The notes under the pieces are model-generated. The model was not told the origin of the DNA. It saw nothing but the letters and a program-made list of their open reading frames with translations, and did no database searches. Below, in pieces: positions 1 to 12,837 of a stretch of 64,000 nt of DNA. A program made the position numbers and the translations under genes. Source of the DNA: Tamarix chinensis (taxonomy: Eukaryota; Streptophyta; Magnoliopsida; Caryophyllales; Tamaricaceae); the NCBI GenBank assembly GCA_030549775.1, contig CM060171.1, forward strand, positions 139,284,859 to 139,348,858, given 5' to 3'. Position 1 is the stretch's first letter. Every line of letters starts with the position of its first letter.

Positions 1-2821
1 GCTAAGTATGGAGCAATGTGACAATATATTTGAGTAAGGGATATAGACAAATACATGCATTCACATTGGAAAGTAAGCACACATGCGAGATACATCAAAT
101 AATATAAGATAATTATTGATCTAGGCCTCATTATTAGATGTAACAAATTCTATTTTTTATTTACGTTGAGTTCAAGGACCCGCTATTTTTAAATAAATAA
201 AACGGTTTGAGCCACCTCTTAGGGATAATACACTTGAATCATTATTATCATCCAGTGGAATGGAACTAATACCTATGAGGGAAAAATGAGCCTAGGACAC
301 TATTCTTAAACTGGTGGAACGGTCAAAAGCAACTTTTATGGATAACACACTTGAGCCACTATTATTATCTGGTAGAATGAACCCAACACCTTGGTCCTAA
401 CTCACATAATATTTCACTTTAAATCATTAATGCCTTATCCATTAGTTACTTATCTCAAATTATATTATCATTCATGTTGATTTTAGGGCCCCGCTATTCT
501 TGATCCAATGGAATGAGCCGATACACCTCTCATGGAAAAATCCACATGAGCCACAATTATCATATGGTGGAATAGAACCATAAAATACCTCAACCCAAAT
601 CACATGATATTTCACTTTAAATGATTAATTTATTATTCATGATTGATTTTATAGGTAAAAGACACAATTAAATCAGATAAAGCATAATCACATAGATCAC
701 AAGGTTGTTCTCAAGGGTTAAGATCTATATACTTTTCCACAATCCCTAATTTTATATTTTAGGCATAATTTATTTTTTATTGCTCTTTTATCCACCAAAT
801 TTAGAACCTCTGCCTCAAATATTATTATTATTAACATACCCTATATTCAAGGCCTAAATCTAATGTCTTACACATGTGTTAATCACCCGATCTCAAGAGT
901 CATTATTCACGAGTGTTACAAAACCTTAATTTCACAAGTGCACCATAGCTTTTTCTGTAAAGCTCATATGATTACCAAAATCAATACACATTCCTAAACC
1001 ACCAATATTAACAACATATATGAAATTAGTGTTCTAACTCTAACGTTTATCACATGTAATAATAAAATTTTCATTTTAGGGTTATTATTCCCAAATTAAG
1101 CCATTTTCTCATTTTGTGGGAATTATTCCATTCATGACTACTCTAAAAATTTTATATGATCCCTTATCATATTTTAAATAATATAACACAAAAATACCAT
1201 AATTTTCATATCAAACCTATATTAACAAAAATTCCCTTACAAGTAACTAAAAGCCCTAATTTCATGAGAACCTTATGTGTTTTGGTATCATTATTTCCAA
1301 ATCCTCCATTTATCACCATACATATTAAATACTATTTTCTCACTTATCATACTCTATTAATCCCATATCAAAACCATATAACACATTGATCTTCTTAGGG
1401 TTTCCCATGTGAAATATTATTGTAATAATATCGCATGCTTCTCAACTCACTCATTTCTCATCATAAAACATCATATTATCATAGCATAACATTAAAAATA
1501 GGAATTTATCAACATAATAATTATAAAATTATGATACATATAGCCAAACATAACACTTAGCACATAACCCCTAGACTATGAATAATATCCTTACAATAAA
1601 AATACTTTGATCTCTAAGTACGCATATCCTATTCTGCCTCCTCCGAAACTTCCTATAAACCACCTAAGAAACAAATAACAAAACACCATTAGGATTTAAT
1701 GACATAATTAGGGAAAATCTAAAGGAATGGAGGATGAAAGAAAGGATGAAAACCAAACCAAGCCAAACCAAAAGGAGCATTTCAAGAAAACTTTGTGCAA
1801 CAAATAAGGAGTGGAAAAAGTGTCAAAGCCAATAAGGTGGCAATGACACAAGTTGTCATTTTTAGGTGGTGAGGAATGGAAAAAGGGGTCGAAAGGGGGT
1901 GGTTGTTGAGATGGAAATGGTTAAATGAAGGTAGGGGTGTTTGGTGGAGATGGCTGAATGAAGATATGGGGTTGTGGTGATTTTTTCCAAATGAAGAGGG
2001 TAATTGGCTACAGCTAGGGGTGTTGCTTCATTGTGGATCATCATTACTTAAGGTAGGAAGAAAAATGGGGGGTTTCGGTGGAATTTGCCAAGGCTTAAAA
2101 GGGTGTTATGGTGATTTTAGCTAGTGATATGGGTGACAAAATGGTGAAGGTTGTTGGTGCTTAGGGTAATGTTTGGTAGAAGTTATCTATCGAAGTGTCT
2201 ATAGATTGTTTTGGTGACGAGGAGGAGGAGGAGGGAAATGGAGGGATGAAGGATGTTTTTTTGGCGTTGTTTTTTGATAGAGAATAGAGGGAGAAAGGAG
2301 TTTTTCCAGGCATTTAATGTGCTCTACACACACACACACGTAGAGAGGTGAGATGGGCAAAGAGCAAAAACAGACACACGCATGATCAGGGCATGGGTTA
2401 CAATAAGCAAATCACGTAAGGAGTGGGTGGAGTGGGAGTTGATGCATAGGTAGGCATGGCAGATGATAGAAGCATGGTCAGGATAATGAAGAATTCACAT
2501 GCAAAAAGAAAAATGAAGTAGGATAAGGGAAAAAGAAATCGGCCAAAGGAAAAGAAAATATAAGGATAAAGAGAGAAAAAAAGGGAAATGAGGAAGAGAA
2601 AAATAAGTTTAGGTTTAAAATTAGAATTAGGTTAAAATAATTTTAGGTTAAGATATTGGTATAATCTATTTAACTATTCCCCGGGGTAAGTATTAGGTTA
2701 AAGTATTAAGAATCCAGAATAGGGATTAGGGTTAGGTAAAATATTAATTTTTTTGATATTAGAATTAGGTTATAATATTCATCCCTTGTGATTAGGTTTA
2801 GCTAAAAATTAGAGTATTACA
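1..2821 (-). mobile_element. Long gypsy-type LTR, minus orientation, cut by the window edge
   Basis: Read on the minus strand, this begins at 2821 with TGTAATACTC, the same 5' end as the plus-strand copies at 14618 and 18690. It then runs through a zone that is purine-rich on the plus strand (about 1700-2620) and repeated 'ccgctatt...tggaatgg' phrases (about 180-560) that parallel the 'cactattataaccggtgg' phrases of the copies at 40845 and 46400. The 3' end lies left of the window. No polyprotein reading frame is present, so it is an LTR rather than an internal region. A short CA repeat lies near 2328-2340. Assignment to a Del/Tekay-like gypsy lineage is inference from LTR length and ends. 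Confidence 0.6.
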
Positions 2822-3534
2822 ATGAGGTCTCCCATGATGGTTGAAAACATGGAAAAGAGAGAAGGGAGTCATATTTGGGGGTTTTTGCAAGCTAAAGGAG
2901 ACGTGGAGTGTGAAGGAAGAGGGTATGATGGTGTAGGAGTGTAAGAGGTTGGTTGGGGTGTATAAGTTTATTGGATTATGGCCAAAAACGTGGTTGAATA
3001 AATATGGAAAATTTCAAGTGCGATTGGGGAGGTAAGGGAGAGGTATTACGTGGCCACCTCTTATCATGAAAAGACAACAACCAAAAATAATTTAGATAAG
3101 GTATAAAATCTAAAAAATAGGTAGATGTTGAAAAAATAATTAAATAATTTCCAAGAATTATGAAAATTTAGTAAAATAAGTCGAATTAATATTGGAACTC
3201 AAATATGTAAAAATACTAGGCATAGGAATTGATTTGGAGTAAAAGAAAAAAAACAACGATGTTAATTACTCAACTATAGTCAATTGAAAGGCCTAACCAG
3301 TTGGTTGTCGAACCCCCTCAACAATGGGTTTGGAACATTACTAGTTTCTAGACTAAAGGAAATCCCTTAACAACCTCTGGTTAGCCGAAATCAAAACTAG
3401 GGTTTTGAAGAAAAATGGGAAAAATAAGGATTTAGGAGTTAATATGAGATAAGTAAGTAATGTTTAAAGGTTAAGGGAGGATCAAGAGACTAAACACTCA
3501 AAGATTAGGGTTATAAAATTTTAGAGGTGCTACA
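2822..3534 (-). mobile_element. 5' part of a second long LTR, minus orientation
   Basis: The plus strand ends in GAGGTGCTACA at 3534, so the minus strand starts TGTAGCACCTC, a variant of the TGTAACACC-type terminus of this family. The left end abuts the LTR ending at 2821, which suggests that copy inserted into this one. The right end lies directly inside a MULE transposase reading frame, so this LTR interrupts the transposase. No target-site duplication could be tested because the other side is outside the window. Confidence 0.45.
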
Positions 3535-4655
3535 AAAGGACTCTATCTACCCATGTCAAAATAATTCTCTCCTTAAAATATATTAACCAATTTCGTTTGA
3601 CATATTCCATCAAATGAGGAAATTTATACCAATTTTCTTCCATTCTTGCTAGTCCATCCTCATATCCAACTATAGTATTATTTTTTAAATAAGTGTAATT
3701 CATTTGGCTAGGAAGTTGTCAACAAGATTATTATTTTCCTTCACCTTATTTGCAATATTTAACCAGACATTCTTGTTGACATGAAATCTACATAGGAGAG
3801 GAGTCTCATCTTAAAAAAAAATAAAAAATCATGGTCACTATATTTGTTAAAGCAAATTATTTACAACACTTGATAGTTGATACTCCATAAACTTCTTCAC
3901 CTCTTTAATAAACTAAAGGTAGTTATCTTATTTCTCTGTTGTCAAGAAATTTGAAGCAGTAGTGGAATTTTTACTGGTGCATGCAATCCCACCACCTCTA
4001 AAATTGATAATTTATACTTATTAGTCTTGTGTATGAAATCCAATCCAATAACACAAGGAATTTTTCGTACTAATGCAACATATTCTAAACATGCAAATGA
4101 AATATCACCAACAACATTTATACTTATACGCCTACAACACCAAGGATTGTAGTTAATGGTAGTAAGTAATTGCATTATTTGTTGCATAACCATACACCCC
4201 CAATTTTTTCCACCCTTAACTTATATATCCCATTATAGATTGTCCCGGGGGTAGAAGCAATATCTTATTTCATTGAATAATTGGATTTTGCATGATAAGT
4301 AGTAAAATATTTCACCATCTGATACTATTTAGATGTTAGTTTGGTTGCATATGAGTGGCCTTCTAAATAATTTGCAAGAGAAAATTTGTGCTGACCACAT
4401 GCAACAACCAATTTCATGCTACATCAAATGCTTCATTTCCCTTTAGTCTAAAAGGGCAAACACATTTATTTGACCTTGCTGCTCTTGCATTTTTAGAATC
4501 CACTAGAACACGTCTTTCATATATATCACTTCTCTCACAACATAACCATACCTTTACCATCTTACCACATTCAGCTTTCTTCAATTGATCAATCACTATA
4601 ATCATATTTTACCCCTTTTCCATTACTCTAGTCTAATTAATCAATTCATCACATA
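3535..4655 (-). pseudogene. FAR1-type MULE transposase, degenerate and truncated
   Basis: On the minus strand this reads, N to C, as the core of a plant Mutator-like transposase of the FAR1-related type. First comes a FAR1-like DNA-binding part (4414-4605) with WLCCERSDIYERR and CVCPFRLKG. It continues (3942-4193) with the pre-catalytic stretch GLDFIHKTNKYKLSILEVVG, which parallels the family's DxTYKTNRYRLPLLEIVG; the Asp is the expected DDE-type residue. Near 3720-3800 it reads LLCRFHVNKNVWLNIANKV, the MULE 'LCxxHxxKN' region. At 3540-3680 it reads WYKFPHLMEYV and ERIILTWVDRV, matching the family's 'KEKFVSAWVDRV'. Stop codons and frame changes break the chain, and the LTR ending at 3534 removes the rest. 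No terminal inverted repeat was found. Clearly non-functional. Confidence 0.8.
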
Positions 4656-5590
4656 TGGGAAAAAACAAATGAGTTTGAAATAACCCACTACAATCATTAT
4701 CTAAATTTTAAAAAATAATAGTAAATATATATAAATGATAATAAATTAATAAAATAATTAATTATTAGCAACAAAATAATTCAAGTGAATTTTTTTTAAC
4801 AATTTAATGCTTTTGTTATTGTAAAATATTAATAAACAAATCATTAACACAAGAGAAAGTAATTGGATAAGCCCAAAGAAAAACTAAAGCCTAGCGGCCC
4901 AATGCAGCCCAAACATTTGGTTTTTACCACTCGGCTCACTCGTGACTCGCCTATACACTCCTCAAAATGCGTGAGTTATGTATCTAGACTTTTGTTAGAG
5001 CACATAAATGGAGCACCTAAGACCACTCAACCCACACTTCTTTGAGGGGTGGGAGGGCATTGTTCACACAGTCGATCGTCGACAATAACATACTCTTTTT
5101 TACTTTTATGTATTTAATGAGAAAAAATACGCACCAAGTGTAGTAATTCATTGACATAAATAAACTAACTAGTATCACTCTCCCGTGTAATGCATGGATC
5201 ATAAATGATACATCGGCAAAGCTTGACGTACTGTTATAATAAATTTTAGAATAGTAATTACGAAAAACAATATAAAAAGTAGGAAAATTATAAAAAGATA
5301 GCATGATTAGTATAAAGAATAAAATATTAATTAAAAGATAAAATGATAGAAAATATACTATTTATAAAAATGATAAATACAAAATATGTGTAGCACATGA
5401 CTAAACAAGAAAATACATAATCTAATTAGATATTTTTTAAAACACTTCTTTGAAGACAATATTTATTGTGGATATACTTTCGTTTTTATTCATCATTATT
5501 GCATATCAAAATTTTAATCCATTACAATGTGTAACTCTTACTACTATAACATACAAATGACTATAAATGAAAACTAATATAAATATAGAT
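4656..5590. other. Noncoding AT-rich stretch with a GC-richer patch
   Basis: No gene is seen. Most is A/T-rich, but 4865-5090 is visibly GC-richer (phrases such as gcctagcggcccaatgcagccc and cagtcgatcgtcgac) and looks like a fragment of something else, possibly an LTR end. I could not assign it. Confidence 0.4.
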
Positions 5591-8380
5591 TTAGAGCTTG
5601 TTTGTTTTCACTTTTAAAAAGTAATTTTTTATAAAAGTAATTATAAAAAGTAATTATAGATTAAAATTTTTGTTTGGTTCTACTTTTACAAATTAATTAT
5701 AAAAAAGTAATTAATAAAAACTACTTCTCGTAAGTAGTAAATCAGAAGTAAGTATTACTTACTTTTCATATAACGCGGCATGATACCTGTTTAAAAAAAA
5801 TCTCGTTCATAACATTCTCTCTCTCTCTCTCTCGCACACCTGCTTTCCATTTTCGTCGTTCCCAACTTCTTCCCTCCTCCCCCCATTCTCCTCGGCAATA
5901 GATAAAGGAGAGAGACAAAGAATGGTTTTTCTCTGTTAATCATCGTCGTCATCAGTGAAATCAGAAATGGGTTTCCATTGGGATTTTATCCCAGATAGAG
6001 CGCGCCCATACTAACCGGCGAAACATTAATATATTGCCTATACTTTCTGAAGAATAAAGATATATTAAGATTGAAATCCTCTCCACTTACCGCCATTGCC
6101 GGCGGTTAAGAAGTCAGCATGCCCAGCATCTGACGGGAAACGTTGGAGCCAGAGGCACGTGGCTGACTAGATTCCATGCCCATGCGTTATGTCACCACTG
6201 AAACGGCACTGATTTATGTGTTCAAAATTTGTCGATATAATATCTGGGGTAGAAAATGTTTGATATTCCGGCCAACGGACTCAAAGTTTCAACAGAAACT
6301 GAAAACTTCTGATACCGACAAAGTAAATATTGAGCAAAATCACAAATACGCAACTTTTATACAGCTATTTATATTGATGTGTCATTCTGTTTAATTATAC
6401 GAAATAAAGATGAAGAAATGAATTGAGCAAGCAACTTCGACGGGATGCCGTCGTCGTGGAGGATGAAGGATTTAAGATGAAATACCTGTGCAGCCACATT
6501 CTGGGATATATGGTGCGCTGCTTAGTGCTTGTAGGGTCTATGGCAATAAATAAACAGTGTCTCACGAAGATTCAATGGATTGAAGAAAGACCCCGACTTC
6601 AGTTCAATTGAAATAAAAAGGGAAGTTTATGTTTTCATGGCAGGAGAGAGAACTCGTGATACAGAATGGGTTGTTCATATTTTGCATCGAAAGATTGAGG
6701 AAGCATTTCAATTACCCCATCCCTGTGTAGATTTAGTCGAATAGGAGAAAACTAAGATGAATGTACGAGGTCCATGACATAACGTCGACCGCATATTTTA
6801 AAGTAAAATAATAAGAATATACTTGTAGATAATGGGGGATTGAACAAATCTTACTCATCCCTTAGGAGAGAGAACCGAATAAGCAATCCAACGACGCCGA
6901 GTGTGATTGGGGGTTCCACTCCGGTACGTAATTTGTCTGTCTGTCTGCTGCCTTGATTGGTCACTTTAATTCATAAATCTCAATCTCACCAAGAGTGCTC
7001 TCATCAGTAAGTTTATGTTCAAGACTTTGAACTTGTCTTGTAAAGGATGCCCATTGTGCTGAACATATGAGAAGGAACTCACTTTACATAGATATACTGC
7101 ATGTTTAGAAAGCCAAAACAATCAGGTATTCTCCTTTGCTCCCGAAATCATGCCCCCTTTGTTAATTTGACATTATGTGCATAATAGTTGGTTAAGAATG
7201 AAAATGCTTATGGTTCTTCTTTTTATACCATGCGTTTATGTTTTGTGATGGACTTTTCATGTGAATGTGCCTAGCAGGAAGAGGGGAAAATGTTCCAGTG
7301 ATGACTGATCCTTGAGCCCAAAACAAGGCTTGGTAAAGAATGTGATGCATTCTACTCTGTTGAACAATCTTTCTTACCTGCAGCATGAGATCTTGAGATA
7401 TATGCAACAGGTGGGTACACTAGTTTCATAATGCAGGAGTTACAAGGTGGAGAGAAGATATTCAAGAAAGCCTCTGCCACAACTTTTAGATGCAGGATCG
7501 ACTCTTAGTGCCACTAGATGATATATGCACTGAGGAGAAAATGTAGCTGAAAGTAGATAAAAAGTCGAGTGCATGGATGATAGATAAATAATAGCATGAA
7601 TTGGAAGGTTTGGTTCGAGTATTTGAGTCAAATAGCCAGCTGATTATTGAAGCTCGTATATATGACATGAACCTTGACAAACATATTAAACTTACAGGGC
7701 TGGTGTTACTACTTCATATCAGTTCCCATGAGCTGAATTAAACCATATTTAATTTAAAGATGGCAAAATAAAACTATAGATGATGAAACTTGCGTATGTG
7801 AACCTATGAATGAAAAAGAGATGCACAATGTATGTTTATAATTATTAACTATAATCGAAATAATCTAAAAGGTAATATATATTACTTTTGTCGTAAATTT
7901 ATAATTACAATGTATGTTTATAATTGCAAGTATAATACAATTAATTATAAGTAGATTGTAATTATGTTAATAATATATTTAAATTGATACCAAAACATTT
8001 AAATGAAAAATTATTTTACTTCAACAAAAAAAGATTACTCGACATGGGGAATATCTTTATATTTTTTTTATACTTGTTAATGTTTAATATGCTTTTTAAT
8101 ATTTAATATTACATAATTTATATAGTAATTATTACTAAAAGATATATATATAGGAAGATAAAAACTAAAGATGAAAAAGAAAAAATAATTTTGTAGGAAA
8201 ATAAAAACCAAACATTAATAAGATATAATAAGTAGTTTTTTAGCATTAATCACTTATGTAATAAAAGTTAAAACAAACATACATTTTACTTATAAAAATA
8301 CTTTTTTAAAAGTAGATTTTTAAAAGTAGTTTTTATCTAAAAGTAATTATTAATAATAAGTAAAACCAAACAGGGGCTTA
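5591..8380. mobile_element. hAT-like nonautonomous element carrying gene-like sequence
   Basis: The ends form an imperfect inverted repeat. The left end reads TTAGAGCTTGTTTGTTTTCA. The right end read on the minus strand is TAAGCCCCTGTTTGGTTTTA. Both are followed by clustered 'AAAAGTAATTTTTA' subterminal repeats (5610-5730 and 8230-8355), typical of hAT-like MITEs. The middle (about 5820-7740) differs: it is GC-richer, opens with a CT run and a UTR-like pyrimidine tract, and has splice-like sites, for example an AG/GT-bounded 27-nt exon-like piece at 7384-7410. No transposase and no long reading frame are present. This could be a hAT-type element that captured host gene fragments with their introns, or an old host gene between two MITEs. 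No 8-bp target duplication is evident. Confidence 0.45.
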
Positions 8381-8385
8381 AAAAG

Positions 8386-8415
<30 letters not shown>
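8381..8415. repeat. AAG microsatellite
   Basis: An uninterrupted run of AAG/GAA triplets directly beside the right end of the hAT-like element. Confidence 0.9.
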
Positions 8416-8416
<1 letters not shown>

Positions 8417-9457
8417 TATAGCTACTCTTAATTGCTGAGCTAAGTTGATCAATTTTGTCACCTTAAATTCTTACTCATCCTTACCTTGGTACTTATCAAA
8501 CTACTAGAAATAACCTTAACTTGGCAAAAAAGTTAGTAAATTACTTTGTAAACCAATAATATAAACAAAAACACTTACAGGGACATAAAATCATATGGAA
8601 AACTATCTTAACCTAATGTCAGTTATTTCATCAACTTCTTCATTAATCATTACTTTATTGATATGAAAAGTATTGGATACCTAGTATCTGTAATATAGAA
8701 ACAAAAAATAATTAAAATCAAATAGGATGTTTGACTTTTTTAAAAGAAATATTTCGTTCTTAAAAATTGTTAATAAAAGTACTACTAAAACTATTTACCT
8801 CGAACATCATAAGTAACATAACAATTGGCTCTTCATAAGCATCCTAAGTTAAGCAACTTTATCACACCCAACGGCAACATTCCAACCTCTATTTTCTACT
8901 ATCAAACCCAACAATTAATAAATTAAGCAACATAACACTAAAATCAAAAAATGTATTGCTCTTTCTACTTAATATCCTCGAGCAAATATACATGAACTTG
9001 GTCAAGTTCTTACTTTGGTTCTCATATATACCTTTAGGTTTCATTTTCACTATCTTGCCCATGACATCTATTAAACAAAGAATAATTATACTGTACCTAA
9101 TTAAGTGAATATATTACTCAATTATTATGTTATATATTTCCTTTCAAATGAAATATCATGCCACTTATCAATAGTTTTTTTATTTACATACTCTTGGTTG
9201 AGTGTCTTCAAAGTCTTCAATATGTACATAAAATGGGGAAAGCCTTCATTAAATAATTTGAATGATGTCCCCAAAACAAATCTAATCTTGTACATATGTT
9301 GTACTACCTTTAAATGATAGTCATTTAGTTCAGATTGAATACATACAGTCTTCCTAATCTTTTGTTTTGTAAGCTGCAATGAGTGACTACCTTACATATA
9401 CATAAATCCACACCCCCTAAATAACAAGTAGTAATTTAAGTCAGTGTCTTGACTGAT
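8416..9457. other. AT-rich region around a transposase trace
   Basis: No gene is seen apart from the possible MULE C-terminal fragment at 9125-9379. The rest is A/T-rich sequence without usable reading frames. Confidence 0.4.
9125..9379 (-). pseudogene. Possible FAR1/MULE SWIM-finger fragment
   Basis: The 84-residue minus-strand frame contains GFPHFMYILKTLK followed after about ten residues by IDKWHD. This has the spacing of the FAR1-family SWIM finger segment (family pattern G-x-P-C-R-H-x-x-x-V-L-K ... I-x-x-R-W), although the metal-binding Cys residues are not intact. It is likely another decayed MULE/FAR1 remnant. Part of its identity could be chance, so this is a tentative call. Confidence 0.35.
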
Positions 9458-9583
9458 TTATAGTCATAAAGAGTAAAGATTTATTCATTAATTGAAGGAT
9501 AGTTCTTATGCTATTTATGCTTATAGTCATAAAGAGTAAAAATATATTCATTAATCGAAGTACAATCCTTATGTTATTTAAAC
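9458..9583. repeat. 63-bp tandem duplication
   Basis: The segment starting ttatagtcataaagagtaaa occurs at 9458 and again at 9521. Both copies run on through 'attcattaat.gaag' to 'cttatg.tattta' with a handful of mismatches. Confidence 0.85.
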
Positions 9584-11656
9584 CCCTATTTCTCTCCTCT
9601 TTTGTTTTGTATAGATTTAGTTTGATTAAATGTTCAAATTTTAATAAACTTGTTTAGGTTGAGGAATAGAGGAAATGGAGATAAATGTACAATATGTAAA
9701 ATGTAAATCAAAGTAGCCTAAATAAACCTATATGTGTTTAAAAAAACCTAAAATATATAAAATATAATCTAAGATTAGAGGGTGCACCTCTGGATCAAAG
9801 AATATAATTTCATAGTTATTAGCTTGCCATACTTGAGTTTTTTATAAATCCATATAACTCTAACCATTGTGCTATAACAATTTTTTTATGGAAAAATTTG
9901 ATTAAGTGTATGTAGTTATTATTGGTAAAACTTAAATTTTCTTTTTTATAAATGTGTATTGTCCACAGAGTGTTTTTTTTGGTGCATTGTTTTTGTTATA
10001 TAAACAGAAAATAAGTCCAAACTAATAAAGGGTGAGCATGAGAATCAGAAGCCCTAGAGACAATTCATATTCAGTTAGATTCGTGTTTATATGTTATTCA
10101 ATATGAAATGTGAAAAACGGTTAGTTTATAATTTAAATGTCAAATAATGTGTGAGTAGTTATATCCGCACGTCCAATATTAAATGCGTGAATATTTATAT
10201 CCGCAGACAAATAATTAATATATACACTTCGGAACAGTCGTACAGAATAGGAATAGGTTATTGAAGTCATTTAAAACATCCATTACTGAGTGTATCATTA
10301 TATAAATTGGCATATGTGATTAATTAATATATATTTATCGTATTAAAAGTGGGAGATGAATAATAATTATTTAATATTATTAGCATGTTTGTAATTAATT
10401 AATATACATTCATCAGATTAAAAGAGATGGATATTCTTTTGATGGTGTTTTTGCACACTCATTTGATGGTGATTTTATATAAAAGAGTCAGAAGGGATAA
10501 CGGGGTGTCAAGTTCTAAAATCAATACAAAGTCAAAATCCAAAATCAATAGAGGGTATTAATATAATGGCACTCCGAATTACTTTTGGGTAAAAAATTTA
10601 TCTACATATAATTCATTAAAATAATCTATATTTATATAATTATAGATTATTACTATTATTGGCCATTAAATCATCAAGGAAATTGAGATAAAAGAGAAAG
10701 TCATTAATAATAACAAGGGCAGAGCCCATTAAATTTGAAAGCTTAATATGTATAATTTATAATACTTTTTATATAGTAAAAGTGTATATACTACGTTTTA
10801 AAAAAAAAACTTTAATACAAATTATAATTTTACAACTTAATTTCATATATATTTTATATTCTTCGTCGTGTAATATTAATTTTAATGCTTATTTATCTAT
10901 AAATAAGAAATTATATTTTTAATATTTATTCTCAATTTTACGATCTATTTTTATAATTATACAACCTATTTTGCGTCTAGTTTAACATCCAAATTAAATA
11001 AATTTCATATCTTACTACACTAGGAAAAGGGAAGGCATGTGTATATATATATATATATATATATCATAATTTATTGTTTAAAAACTACACATTAGGAAAA
11101 TATTTTTTATTTATATTTTTTTATGTTTATATATACAACTTTTAAAGCCATAACCAAATTATTATTATAGATACTAATTTTTCAATCAAACCACAAATTG
11201 TAATTTGGTTTAGTTTAATTTACTGTTTCAACCAAGAGGTCCAAGACCCTACTATATTAGCAGAAAACAATTCAACGCAACTTAAAAGCCCAAATTACGG
11301 TTTGATCCGATATAAAGTTACCGTGCACACCGAACTGGTGGCTACCTTCGCGGTTGGACCAGACTATCTATGTCCTCCTCCTTTTCTTTTTTCTTTTTCT
11401 TTTCCTGTCAGATGGGTACTGTTGTCTTTCTCTTTTTACCGCCTCTTTCGTCCGTCTCTACCTTGAAGAGCCAGCGGGAATTTCCATTTTAGACCAAAAA
11501 ACACTAATATTTCCGCTAACGATTATCAACGAAAAAGTATTATCATTAAACAGAACCGAGCAATAAACACAGCGTTTCGCGCGCGAGAAAGAGAAATGGA
11601 TATGGAAAACTCCAGACTCTTCGACACATTCCTAGAAGACTTATGAAAGTGTACGT
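9584..11656. other. AT-rich intergenic DNA downstream of the sHSP gene
   Basis: No gene is seen. It holds a TA microsatellite (11042-11064) and a 75-bp-spaced duplication around 'attaattaatatay' (10315 and 10390). The segment nearest the gene (about 11230-11650) is GC-richer and should contain the sHSP 3' UTR and terminator region. The short plus-strand frame at 11354-11566 has no recognisable features. Confidence 0.5.
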
Positions 11657-12638
11657 TCAGTCAATCTGGACCTGGAATACATCTTTTCGCTCTTCTTCCT
11701 TCACTTTAGGAACCACAACCTTAAGCACACCATTCTTCATCTCAGCTTTGATTCCATCAGTCTTGAACAAATTAGGTGTAAGATCGACTCTAGTCGAATA
11801 CCTCCTACGGCTTTCTTCCTCCTCAGTTTCTTTCTCTCCTTGACCTTTGATGACGAGAGTATTCTCCTCAACTGATACCTTCACGTGTTCTTTACCGAGA
11901 CCTGGCATGTCCATTTTCAGGTAGAGGGCATTCTCATCTTCCCTTGCATCCCAGCCTCTTCGTATCCCGCCAACCGCACTGCCTAAGCCACGGGGTGAGG
12001 AAAGGAAAGGATTGTCCACCATTTGGTCCATCAAGTTCATCAGTTGACTCACACTTCGTGTTGGTGAGAGGGGATCAAATACATCTGTACACCGTAAAAC
12101 AGAGAACCGGATCAATCACAAGATAGATACGTAGATCGACGAGTTAGTCAACGTTTTCCCTTCATTCTTCGTATTTTTAAACCTCGATTATGTAACGGCA
12201 GACCAAAGCGCAAACTACATAAATTGTCACGTAACAATATTAACGAGTTTCTTTGTCCAAACACGTCGAAAGTACGATCAAATAAGTTAAATGATAACTC
12301 AGAATCAAAAATAATAAAGGTAATCCAGAACCATGAGTACCTAATTAACCGACGGAGTCATTAATCCAACCATACAACTAGAAGAAATCCAATCATGGAA
12401 TGTGAAAACAACTACCTGAGAAGAAGCTAGGCACATCTCCACGGCGACCAGAGAGAGAGCGATCAGAGCGGCGATCAACCTCACGGTCATCGTCGTCATC
12501 GATTCTGCTCATCTGTGCATTAGTGTTGTAGAATCGAGTAGCTGTGGACGGTGTCACCGAGAGGGAGCGGAACGGTAGGCGAAGGTTGCTGCAGAGCCTT
12601 GAACCGGCAAGTCTTCGGAGGGCAGTTGATGAAGCCAT
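11657..12638 (-). CDS. Mitochondrial-type small heat-shock protein (HSP20/alpha-crystallin family), two exons
   Basis: An ATP-independent chaperone that binds unfolding proteins under heat stress, probably in the mitochondrial matrix. Exon 1 spans 12638-12416 and exon 2 spans 12084-11657. The intron of 331 bp has a CAG/GTAGTT donor and a TGTACAG acceptor. Splicing joins PSFFS to [14 protein letters not shown] in frame and gives 216 aa, the usual length for plant mitochondrial sHSPs. Residues 1-40 are rich in Ser, Arg, Leu and Ala with few acidic residues ([20 protein letters not shown]), fitting a mitochondrial presequence; chloroplast targeting is less likely. The alpha-crystallin domain follows from about residue 110 ([20 protein letters not shown]), with YSTRVDLTP and the closing GVLKVVVPK. 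The N-arm motif [18 protein letters not shown] is typical of organellar sHSPs. No internal stops are seen. It is the only intact gene here. Gene symbols vary by species (HSP23-type), so none is assigned. Confidence 0.95.
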
Positions 12639-12755
12639 GGATTGCTTGATTGCACAGCTAAGTCGAGTAAGTGTGAAGAAAAGTGTTACAATTGACGACT
12701 ATCAGAGAGGGCGCTTACAAACCAGAGATGATTGAAAAGGGTAAGTGGGAGGAGG

Positions 12756-12763
12756 AATTTATA
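12756..12763 (-). promoter_or_regulatory. TATA box of the sHSP gene
   Basis: Minus-strand TATAAATT lies about 120 bp upstream of the start codon, the right distance for a core promoter with a 5' UTR near 90 nt. Heat-shock elements lie just beyond it. Confidence 0.7.
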
Positions 12764-12798
12764 AGAAGAGAGAGACGAGGAGGAAGCTAGGGGTAGTA

Positions 12799-12811
12799 GA
12801 AGGTTCGAGAG
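12799..12811. promoter_or_regulatory. Heat-shock element 1
   Basis: GAAggTTCgaGAg: three alternating 5-bp nGAAn/nTTCn units with one mismatch, about 36 bp upstream of the TATA box. This is the expected binding site of heat-shock transcription factor trimers. Confidence 0.7.
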
Positions 12812-12824
12812 TGAACGAGTTAGA

Positions 12825-12837
12825 GAAGGTTCTAGAG
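12825..12837. promoter_or_regulatory. Heat-shock element 2
   Basis: GAAggTTCtaGAg: the same three-unit pattern as the element at 12799, spaced 26 bp from it. The two look like a local duplication. Confidence 0.7.

Noticed and set aside
11354..11566. 70-aa plus-strand frame downstream of the sHSP gene
   Set aside because: The hydrophobic start comes from a T-rich tract; there are no conserved features and no support for a gene.
12544..12735. 63-aa plus-strand frame over sHSP exon 1
   Set aside because: Antisense shadow of a well-supported coding exon.
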